Of a stretch of 64,000 nucleotides of DNA, positions 17,904 to 26,328 are shown piece after piece. How positions within the stretch are numbered: the first letter of the stretch is position 1; each line of letters opens with the position of its first letter. The translations under genes and the position numbers were made by a program. Source of the stretch: Verrucomicrobiota bacterium (GTDB lineage Bacteria; Verrucomicrobiota; Verrucomicrobiia; Limisphaerales; UBA1319); NCBI GenBank assembly GCA_022709905.1, contig JAKLHY010000028.1, positions 21,985-85,984 of the forward strand, written 5' to 3'. The notes beneath the pieces were generated by a model that saw only the letters and a list, made by a program, of their open reading frames with translations, made no database searches and had not been told where the DNA came from.

Positions 17904-19223
17904 ATGATGACCCTTTTGATAACCATGAAGTTTTCCGCCTCCAAGAAGCCCTTCGCGCTGTCGGTCCTAATCCTGATCCACCTGCTCTTTTTCGTCTTCG
18001 GGACGCAGGCCCAGCCAGACATCAAAGCTCGCCTGCCGGTTGATTTCGAAAGCGAGGTCATTGCCGACACGCCGCAAAAAGCATGGTTGACGTTTGGGCT
18101 GGACCGCCTCGCGCCGCTCCAATGGGCGCCATTCGCGGACATTCCTTTGTGGCAATACCTGAGTTCGCTGATTTACATCTTTCTCGCGTTCTACGTCTCG
18201 AGGATGCTGGACGCGTTTATCAGCAGCCGGGTGAAGAAATGGGCGGCGCGGACTGCCACAACGTTCGACGATGTGCTCGTCGATTTGCTGCGTGGGCCGG
18301 TGCGGATCGTGTCGTTCGTGATTCTCCTCCACATCGGGATGCAGGTTTACGCCTGGCCCGCCGTCCTCGAAGACTTCTTTTCCAAGGCTCTAAAAACCAT
18401 CGTCGCGGTTTCCATCACCTACGTGCTGCTCAAGGCCGTTGACGCGTGGGTGCGTGTCTGGAAAGAGCGCACCACAACCCCGGAGAACGAGCAGTTCAGC
18501 CGCCAACTGCTGCCGCTGATCAGCAAGACCCTGAAGGTATTCGTCGTGATCGTGGCCGTTTTGGTCACCTCGCAGAATCTCGGACTGAATGTCACGGGTC
18601 TGATCGCCTCGCTCTCGATCGGCGGGCTGGCGATGGGCCTTGCGGCACAGGACACCTTGGCCAATCTTTTCGGCGCGGTGGCGGTCCTGGTGGACAAGCC
18701 GTTCAAGGTCGGCGACCGCATCAAGCTCGATCAGGTGGATGGCACGGTGGAAACCATCGGTTTCCGCAGCACCTGCGTGCGCAATCTCGATGGCCACCTG
18801 GTCACCGTGCCAAACAAAACCATGGGCAACGCCACTATCACCAACATTACCGCGCGCCCCAATATCAAGTCGGTGATGAACATTGGCATCACCTACGACA
18901 CGCCGCCGGACAAAGTGCTGCGGGCCGTCGCCATCCTGGAGGAGGTTTATCGCTCCCACCCGATGACGCACGACGTGTGGATCAGTTTCGACAAGTTCAA
19001 CGATTTTTCGCTGAACTTGCTCGTCATTTACTGGTGGAAAAGCACGGTATACAAGGATTTTCTGGCGGGCATGCAGGACTTGAACCTGAAGATCAAACAA
19101 CGTTTCGGCGCCGAAGGCATCGAGTTCGCCTTTCCGACACAGACCGTCCATCTCCAGCGGGATTCGGGAGTGCCAGCGAAGGGCGATGCCGCCCCAACGG
19201 CTATCTTGCCGTCGCAATTGTGA
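17904..19223 (+). CDS. Small-conductance mechanosensitive channel (MscS family)
   Basis: The product is 439 residues. An N-terminal signal or membrane segment is followed by about four more helices. The pore helix is Gly/Ala rich (IASLSIGGLAMGLAAQDT), followed by LFGAVAVLVDKPFKVGDRI and the beta domain (GTVETIGFRSTCVR, VTVPNKTM). This is the MscS signature. It opens under membrane tension to release solutes. The ATGs at 17904 and 17907 are close alternatives, with GGGAG just upstream. It ends inside an opposing exchanger remnant. Confidence 0.93.
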   Translation: MMTLLITMKFSASKKPFALSVLILIHLLFFVFGTQAQPDIKARLPVDFESEVIADTPQKAWLTFGLDRLAPLQWAPFADIPLWQYLSSLIYIFLAFYVSRMLDAFISSRVKKWAARTATTFDDVLVDLLRGPVRIVSFVILLHIGMQVYAWPAVLEDFFSKALKTIVAVSITYVLLKAVDAWVRVWKERTTTPENEQFSRQLLPLISKTLKVFVVIVAVLVTSQNLGLNVTGLIASLSIGGLAMGLAAQDTLANLFGAVAVLVDKPFKVGDRIKLDQVDGTVETIGFRSTCVRNLDGHLVTVPNKTMGNATITNITARPNIKSVMNIGITYDTPPDKVLRAVAILEEVYRSHPMTHDVWISFDKFNDFSLNLLVIYWWKSTVYKDFLAGMQDLNLKIKQRFGAEGIEFAFPTQTVHLQRDSGVPAKGDAAPTAILPSQL

Positions 19224-19515
19224 TCCCGACGACAGCCACAAGGTAAGCTCCATACATCGCCAGCAGCACCCCGCCTTCGCGCCGGCTCACCCGGAAACCG
19301 GTCCGCAGCATCCAAAAGAGGACTGTGATCATCACAAGCATTGCTGGCAAATTGAACAATTGCGTCACACGATCCATTGCGACGCTCTGAATCACCGCCG
19401 CCGTTCCTATGATCAGGCTGAGATTGGCAACGTTCGCGCCCAGCACGTTTCCCACCGCCAGATCGCTGACGGCTTTCCGGGATGAAGTGACTGCCGTCAC
19501 CAGTTCCGGAGGCAT
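19201..19515 (-). pseudogene. C-terminal half of a Ca2+/Na+ exchanger (CaCA family), truncated
   Basis: The 104-codon frame reads PPELVTAVTSSRK, LAVGNVLGANVANLSLIIGT, then three membrane helices. This is the alpha-2 repeat and C-terminal end of a CaCA exchanger. A full protein is 300-360 residues with two alpha repeats, so the N-terminal half is gone. The 3' end overlaps the MscS gene by 23 bp on the opposite strand. It is probably a deletion remnant at the edge of the stress cluster. Confidence 0.7.
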
Positions 19516-19600
19516 GAACGCTCCGAGCCTATGGCATTGTCGGCAATTCGGCGAGTCTGTTTATCCGCGCCCAGGACCAGGATGTCATTATCGTGGACAA

Positions 19601-19797
19601 TCCTGCCGTTTTATATCACGGGCAAAGAACAGGCGAAGATTTCCGGGCAGGTCGAAAGGCAACCCATGTCATTCCGCATCGAGGCGGGCACCAATGTGCT
19701 GCGTTGGGCCTATGGTAAAAACGCCCTCAACTCCCAGGGCGAGCATGGATTGATCCAAAACCAAACGCTTGAAGCTTGGAGTGCCGTAAAACGATAA
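19601..19797 (+). pseudogene. Remnant of an extracellular beta-sandwich domain
   Basis: The plus frame ending at 19797 reads FYITGKEQAKISGQVERQ, then MSFRIEAGTNVLRWAYGKN and a serine/glycine turn. This resembles the repeated domain of large secreted proteins in which a strand pattern of the form SF-I-AGT-LRW-Y-K is typical. Nothing upstream restores a full gene. It overlaps no other gene and looks like a fossil. Confidence 0.4.
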
Positions 19798-19808
19798 GAC
19801 GATAATCC

Positions 19809-21371
19809 TCACGAAGAAGACCCGTGCGTAGACGTGGAGTCCGATCGGGTATCGTTCGAGTAGAGGGGAAGGAGCAAGACAAACTGCGAACCCTTGCCCG
19901 GATGGCTTTGGACGGTGATTTGGCCGTGGTGGGCCTCCACAATGGCTTTCACTAGGCTCAGCCCAAGGCCCAGGCCCTTCTGTGACCGGCTTTTGTCCCC
20001 ACGAAACAGGCGGTCCCAGATTCTCGGGAGATCTTCCGGGGGAACGCCCATTCCGTTGTCCTCGACAGTAATTTTTGCCTGGTTCGATTCCTCTTGAGCC
20101 TGGATCCTCACCCAGCCGCCCGCCGTATTGTACTTAATCGCATTGTCCACCAGGTTGCCCAAGGCTTGCTGCAATCGAACTCGGTCGGCCAGCACTTCGA
20201 GACCCGAGGGAACATTGAACGTGAGCTGGATCTGCTTTTCTTCGGCAATAATTTGGTAAAGATCAGCCACGGACTCGACTAATTGATCCAGGAAACAGGA
20301 ATCCCGGTTCAATTTCAAGGTTCCGGCCTCGGCCTCCGAGATGTCCATCAGCATTTTCAGCATCGTAAGCACCTGCTCGGATTCCTCCAAGGCATCGGCA
20401 AGGGCTTCCCGCATCGCTTCAGGATTGGAGGGATTCTGCAGGGCGACTTCGGCTGTTCCCCGGAGCCGGGCCAGCGGTGTGCGAAGATCATGGGCCACAT
20501 TGTCCAAGGCCTCTCGCATGCTCCGGATCAATGCTTCGTTCCTGGCAAGCATTCGGTTGATCAACTGGACCAGGTCGTCGAATTCATCCTGGGATGGGCG
20601 TGTGGGCACTCGGGCGTTCATCTGGCCGGTTTCAATGATCCGTCGCGCGGTGTCTCCCAGTTGGCGCACCGGTTGAAGGGCGCGATGGGTGAGCAGTGCC
20701 CCGCCGCAAAATCCAAGAATCACCACGGCCAGGAGGACCAGACCGAAGGCCAGGCGCAGACGCCTCAACAGCGGCTCCGAGGCATCCACTGACTTCCCGA
20801 CCTGCAACACCCGCCCGCCGCTCAGCAGGGATTCCGTGAAGATCCAGCCTGCCTGACGCTCATTGCCCGGAAGCGTCACCCATTGATCCCCCGCGGATCG
20901 AGGCCCGATCTCGATCCGTTTGAGATCGAGTCCTTCCCAGGCTTGGGGCACGCTCAGAAACAGCGCGTTGCGACTGGCCCCAACCACCCTCACAAAGAAG
21001 GCATATTGGTCCGTGTTTTGTTGGTGCAGAAACCGTTGCCGAAGCCCCTCCAATCCGCCAGCTTCATACCAGGCGCGGTATTCCTCGAGTTTGGCCTTCA
21101 AAATATCTCTTTCGCGCAGCCGAATCGAGGTGGCCAGGACGTAGTAGGCCACAAAAAAAAGGCTGGCGGCCGCCAGGGTGAAAAACGCGGCATACCAAAG
21201 ATTGAGTCGGATGCTGAAATTACGCCGCCGAAACCCGGATAGGAAGGAGTCCTCCGTTCGGGTATGGCGGGGGGGATGGACGTTGGATCCGCAATCAGCC
21301 CCCGGGCTGTTCCGGGGCGATTGGATGGATTCGGAATTGGCGGGAATCGGATTAGGAGGCTCGGAGGACAT
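19809..21371 (-). CDS. Sensor histidine kinase with HAMP domain (EnvZ/CusS type)
   Basis: The product is 520 residues. It has a Ser/Pro-rich cytoplasmic tail of about 45 residues, then TM1 (LWYAAFFTLAAASLFFVAYY), a periplasmic domain of about 110 residues and TM2 (FGLVLLAVVILGFCGGALL). A HAMP linker (LQPVRQLGDTARRI), HisKA with NVAHDLRTPLARLRG and HATPase with NLVDNAIKYN, DNGMGVPPE and GLGLGLSLVK complete it. The ATG at 21371 overlaps the end of the response regulator gene by 20 bp. Together with the htrA gene upstream this looks like an envelope-stress circuit; that is inference from order. Confidence 0.93.
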   Translation of the reverse strand: MSSEPPNPIPANSESIQSPRNSPGADCGSNVHPPRHTRTEDSFLSGFRRRNFSIRLNLWYAAFFTLAAASLFFVAYYVLATSIRLRERDILKAKLEEYRAWYEAGGLEGLRQRFLHQQNTDQYAFFVRVVGASRNALFLSVPQAWEGLDLKRIEIGPRSAGDQWVTLPGNERQAGWIFTESLLSGGRVLQVGKSVDASEPLLRRLRLAFGLVLLAVVILGFCGGALLTHRALQPVRQLGDTARRIIETGQMNARVPTRPSQDEFDDLVQLINRMLARNEALIRSMREALDNVAHDLRTPLARLRGTAEVALQNPSNPEAMREALADALEESEQVLTMLKMLMDISEAEAGTLKLNRDSCFLDQLVESVADLYQIIAEEKQIQLTFNVPSGLEVLADRVRLQQALGNLVDNAIKYNTAGGWVRIQAQEESNQAKITVEDNGMGVPPEDLPRIWDRLFRGDKSRSQKGLGLGLSLVKAIVEAHHGQITVQSHPGKGSQFVLLLPLYSNDTRSDSTSTHGSSS

Positions 21372-22074
21372 AACCAACCCCGCGCAGGGTGTGGATCATT
21401 TTGCGGTCGAAATCCCGGTCGATCTTGTTGCGCAACCGGCAGACAAGGACATCCACCACGTTCGTTTGCGGATCAAAGCTGTAATCCCAGATATGTTCCA
21501 TGATCAACGCTTTTGACACACATTTGCCCGCATGGCGCATCAGATACTCCAGCAGGGCGAATTCGCGGGCTTGGAGGTCGATCTTTTGGCCGCCGCGAGT
21601 GACTTCGCGCGTGATCAGATTCAAGCTCAAATCCCCAACAGTCAATTGGGTTGGCTCCGTCGTGGTTTGTGTGGCCCGGCGAATCAAGGCTTGAAGCCGG
21701 GCCAGCAATTCACTGAACGAAAACGGCTTCACCAGGTAATCATCGCCTCCGGCTTGGAGGCCCTTGATCCGGTCATCGACCGACGCTCGCGCGCTCAGAA
21801 TAATTACGGGCAGGCCGAGCTTGCGGGAGCGGAGTTCTTGCACCAACGCCAAACCATCGAGCTTGGGCAGCATGATGTCAACGATCGCCGCGTCATAGGG
21901 AGTCGCCAAGGCCAGCGCCAGGCCGGCTTCCCCATCGGCGGCATGATCCACCGCATGGCCATTTTGCCGAAGGCCTTTCACCAGGAAGGACGCGATCTTT
22001 TGATCATCCTCAACCACCAGCAGACGCATGGAGTCATGATCGACCATAACCGAATCGGGCGCCAGATTATTCAT
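21352..22074 (-). CDS. OmpR/PhoB-family winged-helix response regulator
   Basis: The product is 240 residues from the ATG at 22074. A second ATG at 22029 gives the more usual beginning MRLLVVEDD. The receiver has phosphoacceptor D66 (AAIVDIMLPKLDG; D51 from the second start) and the conserved Lys in DYLVKPFSF. The C-terminal winged helix shows LQAREFALLEYLM, VDVLVCRLRNKID and TLRGVGYVLR. It pairs with the overlapping kinase gene downstream. A strong hairpin ends 10 bases before the first ATG, so translation of this gene may be controlled. Confidence 0.94.
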   Translation of the reverse strand: MNNLAPDSVMVDHDSMRLLVVEDDQKIASFLVKGLRQNGHAVDHAADGEAGLALALATPYDAAIVDIMLPKLDGLALVQELRSRKLGLPVIILSARASVDDRIKGLQAGGDDYLVKPFSFSELLARLQALIRRATQTTTEPTQLTVGDLSLNLITREVTRGGQKIDLQAREFALLEYLMRHAGKCVSKALIMEHIWDYSFDPQTNVVDVLVCRLRNKIDRDFDRKMIHTLRGVGYVLRAS

Positions 22075-22084
22075 GATACGAGAA

Positions 22085-22122
22085 CCGGGCTGCAGACCGG
22101 ATCAAGACCGGCTGCAGCCCGG
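22085..22122 (-). promoter_or_regulatory. Long perfect hairpin between the htrA and response regulator genes
   Basis: CCGGGCTGCAG (22085-22095) and CTGCAGCCCGG (22112-22122) form an 11-bp perfect stem. It is extended, after a one-base bulge, by CCGG (22097-22100) and CCGG (22108-22111). No T-run follows, so it is not a plain terminator. Its position just upstream of the regulator ATG suggests mRNA processing, partial termination or translational control within the operon. Confidence 0.6.
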
Positions 22123-22142
22123 CGAGGGAGCCGAATCGATTC

Positions 22143-23684
22143 CTAACGTTCGGATTCGTCAACCACTATGTATCGACTCCCCCCTTGGCTCCAGATTCTC
22201 AGGGTGATCTTTTTGCCCTTAAGATTCTTGGTGGCCTCGACCGCGTCAGCCGCGTTGCGGACGGCTTTGCGGTTGATTTCAAGGATCACATCCCCGCGCC
22301 TGAGACCGGCCTCGTATGCCGCCGATTCCGGCTCGACTTCGGTGACGAACGCGCCCTGGAGATTTGACGGCAACCGGAGCTGACGTCGCATGGCCGAATC
22401 CAGATCCGTCACGCCGACTCCATCCAGGCCATCGCTGGACTCGCGATCCGAGTGGAGTGCCGATCCCTTTCCATCGTCCTGGTCCGGCATTTCGGCCAGG
22501 GTGACGCGGAGGTTCTTGGTTTGTCCATCGCGGAGGACCTGAACCTGGACGGTGGTTCCCGGGGCCTTTTGGGCGACCGTCATGCGCAATTGATGGCTGG
22601 ATTTGATCGGTTTATCATCGAGCTTGACGATGATATCCCCGGTCTTGATCCCCGCTTTGGCGGCCGGGCTGTCCTCGGTGACATCACTGACCAGCGCGCC
22701 TTGAGAGGTTTCCGACTTGAACTCCTTCGCCAGGTCAGGGTTCAGTTCCTGGATCATCACGCCCATGTAACCTCGGGTGACTTTTCCGTCCTGCAAAAGG
22801 CGGTCCATGATGTTTCTCGCCAGATTGATCGGCACGGCGAAACCGATGCCTTGATTGCCTCCGGTCCGGCTCAGGATTGCGGTGTTAATCCCGATGACTC
22901 TGCCTTGGGCGTCGATGAGCGCCCCGCCCGAATTGCCGGGATTGATCGCGGCGTCGGTTTGAATGAAGTCCTCGTAGTCCTCAATGCCCACATTGTTCCG
23001 CCCCACCGCGCTCACGATCCCCATCGTCACGGTTTGCCCCAGCCCGAACGGATTGCCAATGGCCAGAACGACGTCGCCGACCTCGACCGCGTCGCTGTCG
23101 GCCACGGTCACCGCGGGCAGATCCTCGGTCTCGACCTTCAGGAGCGCGATATCGGTGCGGGGATCGCGCCCCACGATTTTGGCGGTGAATTCCTTTTTAT
23201 TGTGATTAGCCAAAGCGACTTTCACCTCGTCGGCCCCGTCCACAACATGGTCATTGGTCAGAATGTACCCGTCCTTGGTCATGATGACGCCCGAGCCCAG
23301 GCTACGTTCCTTCCGGGCTCGAGGTTGGGATGGGTTGTTATCCTCGGGGCCGAAGAAATATCGGAACATCGGATCGCCTCCCCAGAACGGCATCGAGCGC
23401 CGGGGGTCGGCTTTGACCACGCGGCTGGTGAAGATATTGACCACCCCCGGCGCCGTTTTCTGGATCACCGGAGCGTAGCTATGCACCGCGGTGTTGCCGC
23501 GGGCGGGTGGAGACGTTTCCACTTGGACCTCAGCCTTGCTTTTCTTGCTGCTCTGGGTCTTTTCCGGACGGTCCAGGGCGTTGCCACTGAAACTGTATAA
23601 CAGCAAGCCGGCCACGGCCGCCAGCGTCCAGGTTAGCACTCGATTTTTTGCTGGATTCTTCATAGTCAGATTTCCCTGTTTCAT
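22143..23684 (-). CDS. Do/DegP/HtrA family periplasmic serine protease
   Basis: The product is 513 residues with an N-terminal export helix (WTLAAVAGLLLYSFSGNA). The trypsin-like domain has H146 (TNDHVVDG), D178 (RTDIALL) and S252 (NPGNSGGAL). Two PDZ domains follow (about 300-400 and 425-505). It degrades or refolds damaged envelope proteins. An ATG at 23663, with AGGGA nine bases upstream, could be the true start. It leads an operon with a response regulator and kinase, which suggests feedback control of envelope proteolysis. Confidence 0.95.
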   Translation of the reverse strand: MKQGNLTMKNPAKNRVLTWTLAAVAGLLLYSFSGNALDRPEKTQSSKKSKAEVQVETSPPARGNTAVHSYAPVIQKTAPGVVNIFTSRVVKADPRRSMPFWGGDPMFRYFFGPEDNNPSQPRARKERSLGSGVIMTKDGYILTNDHVVDGADEVKVALANHNKKEFTAKIVGRDPRTDIALLKVETEDLPAVTVADSDAVEVGDVVLAIGNPFGLGQTVTMGIVSAVGRNNVGIEDYEDFIQTDAAINPGNSGGALIDAQGRVIGINTAILSRTGGNQGIGFAVPINLARNIMDRLLQDGKVTRGYMGVMIQELNPDLAKEFKSETSQGALVSDVTEDSPAAKAGIKTGDIIVKLDDKPIKSSHQLRMTVAQKAPGTTVQVQVLRDGQTKNLRVTLAEMPDQDDGKGSALHSDRESSDGLDGVGVTDLDSAMRRQLRLPSNLQGAFVTEVEPESAAYEAGLRRGDVILEINRKAVRNAADAVEATKNLKGKKITLRIWSQGGSRYIVVDESER

Positions 23685-24137
23685 GGTTCGTGTTTTTCTG
23701 TGTCTTTAAAACCTGGAGTAAAGAACCACACCTGGATTGCGGAAACCTTGCGCGAAGATTACAAAATGGAAAGGTTCAACCCGGATCGGGTCCTGAGTGT
23801 CGTCGAGACAGGCTCGGAAGCGACCGGCGGGGACCGAGGCCGGGTCGCTTCGGCAGGAAACCAAAGGTTCCTCGTGAAATAATGCCTTTGCCACTCCCGA
23901 TTGGGCCCGTTGTTCCACGGCGAACGCGGACTCCCTTTCAAAGGTACGGATGAACTGTGAACTGGAATGCCGATGCCAACAGGGGTCTCAGCCGAGCCCC
24001 GGTTTTCAGGCCCACCCCGTGCCAAAGCAGTGTCAGATCGAGGCGTGACGCCGCTTTGATGGAGAAGGTCGCCGGAAAAGGCTGGTCTATAGGGGTATTC
24101 CCAAAGGTTGGGCTACTTAAACACGCCTGAATAAATC
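23685..24137. other. 453-bp intergenic region upstream of the htrA operon
   Basis: This gap lies between the htrA start and the stop of the S46 peptidase gene, both minus strand. It must hold the htrA promoter. Short frames on both strands show no domain sequence. I could not identify a clear promoter or terminator by eye. Confidence 0.35.
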
Positions 24138-26234
24138 CTATCGCCCTTGGGCCGTCCAGGCAGCCCGCCCGGACTCGAGTTCATCGGCCAGAGGTGTCGC
24201 CTCGTAGACTTTTCGCAGGGCGTGGAGAATGGCTTGACTGTGGACCGACACCGCTCGGGCCTGTTGGTCTGTATAGGCAAAATCCAGAACCAAAGACTGG
24301 ATGTTTCCGTCGAAGATGATCCCGACAAACTCGCCCTGCCGGTTGACCACAGGGCTGCCGGAGTTGCCTCCGATGATGTCCGCCGTTGAGACAAAGTTGA
24401 ACGGAGTCGTCAGGTCGATGCTGGACTTTTTGGCCAGCCAGCGGGGGGGAAGGTCGAAGGGCGGTTTTCCCTGATGTTCGTTCGAGCGCTCAAATAAGCC
24501 CTGAAAGGTGGTCTGAAAAGGAATGGATTGTTTTTCCTGCGTGTAGCCTTTGACGGCGCCAAAAGCCAGGCGCAAAGTGAAGGTGGCATCCGGATAAAAC
24601 TGGCCTTTCTCCAGAGCGAACCGGGCTTGAACGATCCGCCCGTAGGCCTGGCGCTTGATCTCTTCCTGGGTCTCAAGGGTTTTTCGCACCGAGCGCGCTT
24701 GCTCATCGGCCAGACGGGCCAGTTCGATCATCGGATCGCGAGCGGCTGAGACTGCGGCGGCATCTCCCTGCCAGAGCTGACGGCGGAAGGCAACGTCCTT
24801 GACTCGGGTCTGTCGCACCAACTCGAAGGCCCTTTCTCTTGGCGATATTCCGTTCAAGACCTGCCGCACCAGCGAATGATCGGCCCCCAACTGACTCGAT
24901 AACCAACTCAGGGAGTCGGCCAGCTTCAGCGTCTCCAAATCGTCGTAGAGCGGTTCCTCCGAAAACAGCTCGAACTCGAGCGATTCGCGATTGGAATCGC
25001 GGTACTCCCGAAGGCGTTCGCCATTGGATTTGTTTTTTTCCTCGGCGCCGCGCAGCAAGGTTCGGGCGATGCCGAACAGGGTGCTGTTGAATCCATGTCC
25101 GGACTCGAGGAGCGCATGGCGCAAACCCTCCCTGGCAATGATCTGTTGAGCCGCATCGATCTGGTCCCAGGCCGAGGCGTGATCCCGAAATTCCGGCTGG
25201 GCGCGCAACGCATTCCGGGATTGTTGTTCGGCCGTTTTCTTGGCCTCGATGAACCGGGGATCCTGAAGACAGGCGAACATGCCCTCACGGGCCTTGCGGC
25301 CGTTTTCCACCCCAAAAAGAAGGTCTTTCGCCCGGCGGGCGTTTTCCTCGCTGCGGGCGCTGTAGGCCGATAGCAGCACCTCCAAACGATGAAGCCGGCT
25401 CAATACATAAGGGAACTGGCGGTCGCGCAGATCGGTGAGTTCACTCACGGTCAGCAGCCGGCTGGTGCGGCCGGGATTTCCCGAGACAAAAACCAGTTCG
25501 TTTTCCCGGGGACCGCCCGCGCTCCACTTGAGGTAATGCCGGATCTTGGCCGGTTTCCCGTTTTCATAGGCCCGAAACAGACAAATATCCAAATTAAACC
25601 GGGGATACTCGAAATTATCGGGATCACCGCCAAAGAACGCGATCTGTTGTTCCGGGGCAAACACCAGCCGGACATCGGTATACTTCTTGTAACGATACAG
25701 ATGATACTGACCGCCGTGGTAAAGGGTGACCACATCGCTCCTCCACCCGGTTCGTTCCAGCGACTCTTTCTCGATGGCCGCCATGACGGCCCGTCGCGCC
25801 GCAAACGCCTCCTCCGCGCTGAGCCCCGGTTTGACGGCGGCATTGACTCGATCTGTCACGTTTTCAATGCTCATCAACACGTTCAGTTCGAGGTCCAGGC
25901 AACGCTTTTCCTCCTCGGGGCGACGGGCATAAAAACCGTCACGCAAATAATCATGCGTTGCGTCCCCGAATTTGTGCAAGGCATCCGCGCCCACATGGTG
26001 GTTCGACAGGATCAGGCCATCCTCCGACACCAGCGAACCCGAGCCGCCGCTGTTGAATCGCACCGACGACAGTTGCAGATGCTCCAGCCATTCCGCGGAG
26101 GGATCGAACTGGTGTCTTTCCCTGAGCAATTGGCGGGGAGGATCGTTGAAGAGCCACATGCCTTCATCGGACCAGACCGGCAGAGATTGTATCATAAGCA
26201 GGATTAACCAGGGACAGATGGGTGAGTGTTTCAT
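24138..26234 (-). CDS. S46 family dipeptidyl-peptidase (DPP7/DPP11 type)
   Basis: The product is 698 residues with a signal peptide (MKHSPICPWLILLMIQSLPVWS), which decides the start at 26234 over the ATG at 26267. The mature protein begins DEGMWLFNDPP, typical of S46. The catalytic histidine lies in LSNHHVG, the serine in GGNSGSPVVN, and the aspartate is probably in the GGDPDNFEYPRFNLD segment. Such enzymes remove dipeptides from the N-termini of extracytoplasmic oligopeptides. The OPT peptide transporter gene lies 94 bp upstream on the same strand, so cleavage and uptake may be coupled. Confidence 0.94.
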   Translation of the reverse strand: MKHSPICPWLILLMIQSLPVWSDEGMWLFNDPPRQLLRERHQFDPSAEWLEHLQLSSVRFNSGGSGSLVSEDGLILSNHHVGADALHKFGDATHDYLRDGFYARRPEEEKRCLDLELNVLMSIENVTDRVNAAVKPGLSAEEAFAARRAVMAAIEKESLERTGWRSDVVTLYHGGQYHLYRYKKYTDVRLVFAPEQQIAFFGGDPDNFEYPRFNLDICLFRAYENGKPAKIRHYLKWSAGGPRENELVFVSGNPGRTSRLLTVSELTDLRDRQFPYVLSRLHRLEVLLSAYSARSEENARRAKDLLFGVENGRKAREGMFACLQDPRFIEAKKTAEQQSRNALRAQPEFRDHASAWDQIDAAQQIIAREGLRHALLESGHGFNSTLFGIARTLLRGAEEKNKSNGERLREYRDSNRESLEFELFSEEPLYDDLETLKLADSLSWLSSQLGADHSLVRQVLNGISPRERAFELVRQTRVKDVAFRRQLWQGDAAAVSAARDPMIELARLADEQARSVRKTLETQEEIKRQAYGRIVQARFALEKGQFYPDATFTLRLAFGAVKGYTQEKQSIPFQTTFQGLFERSNEHQGKPPFDLPPRWLAKKSSIDLTTPFNFVSTADIIGGNSGSPVVNRQGEFVGIIFDGNIQSLVLDFAYTDQQARAVSVHSQAILHALRKVYEATPLADELESGRAAWTAQGR

Positions 26235-26328
26235 GGGTGTTGATGACAGGTCACAGGAGCTTTGCATCGCTTTGATCCGCGGGTATTCGAGACATTGAGT
26301 ATCAAAAAGGCAATGAGTTAGTTGGGCT

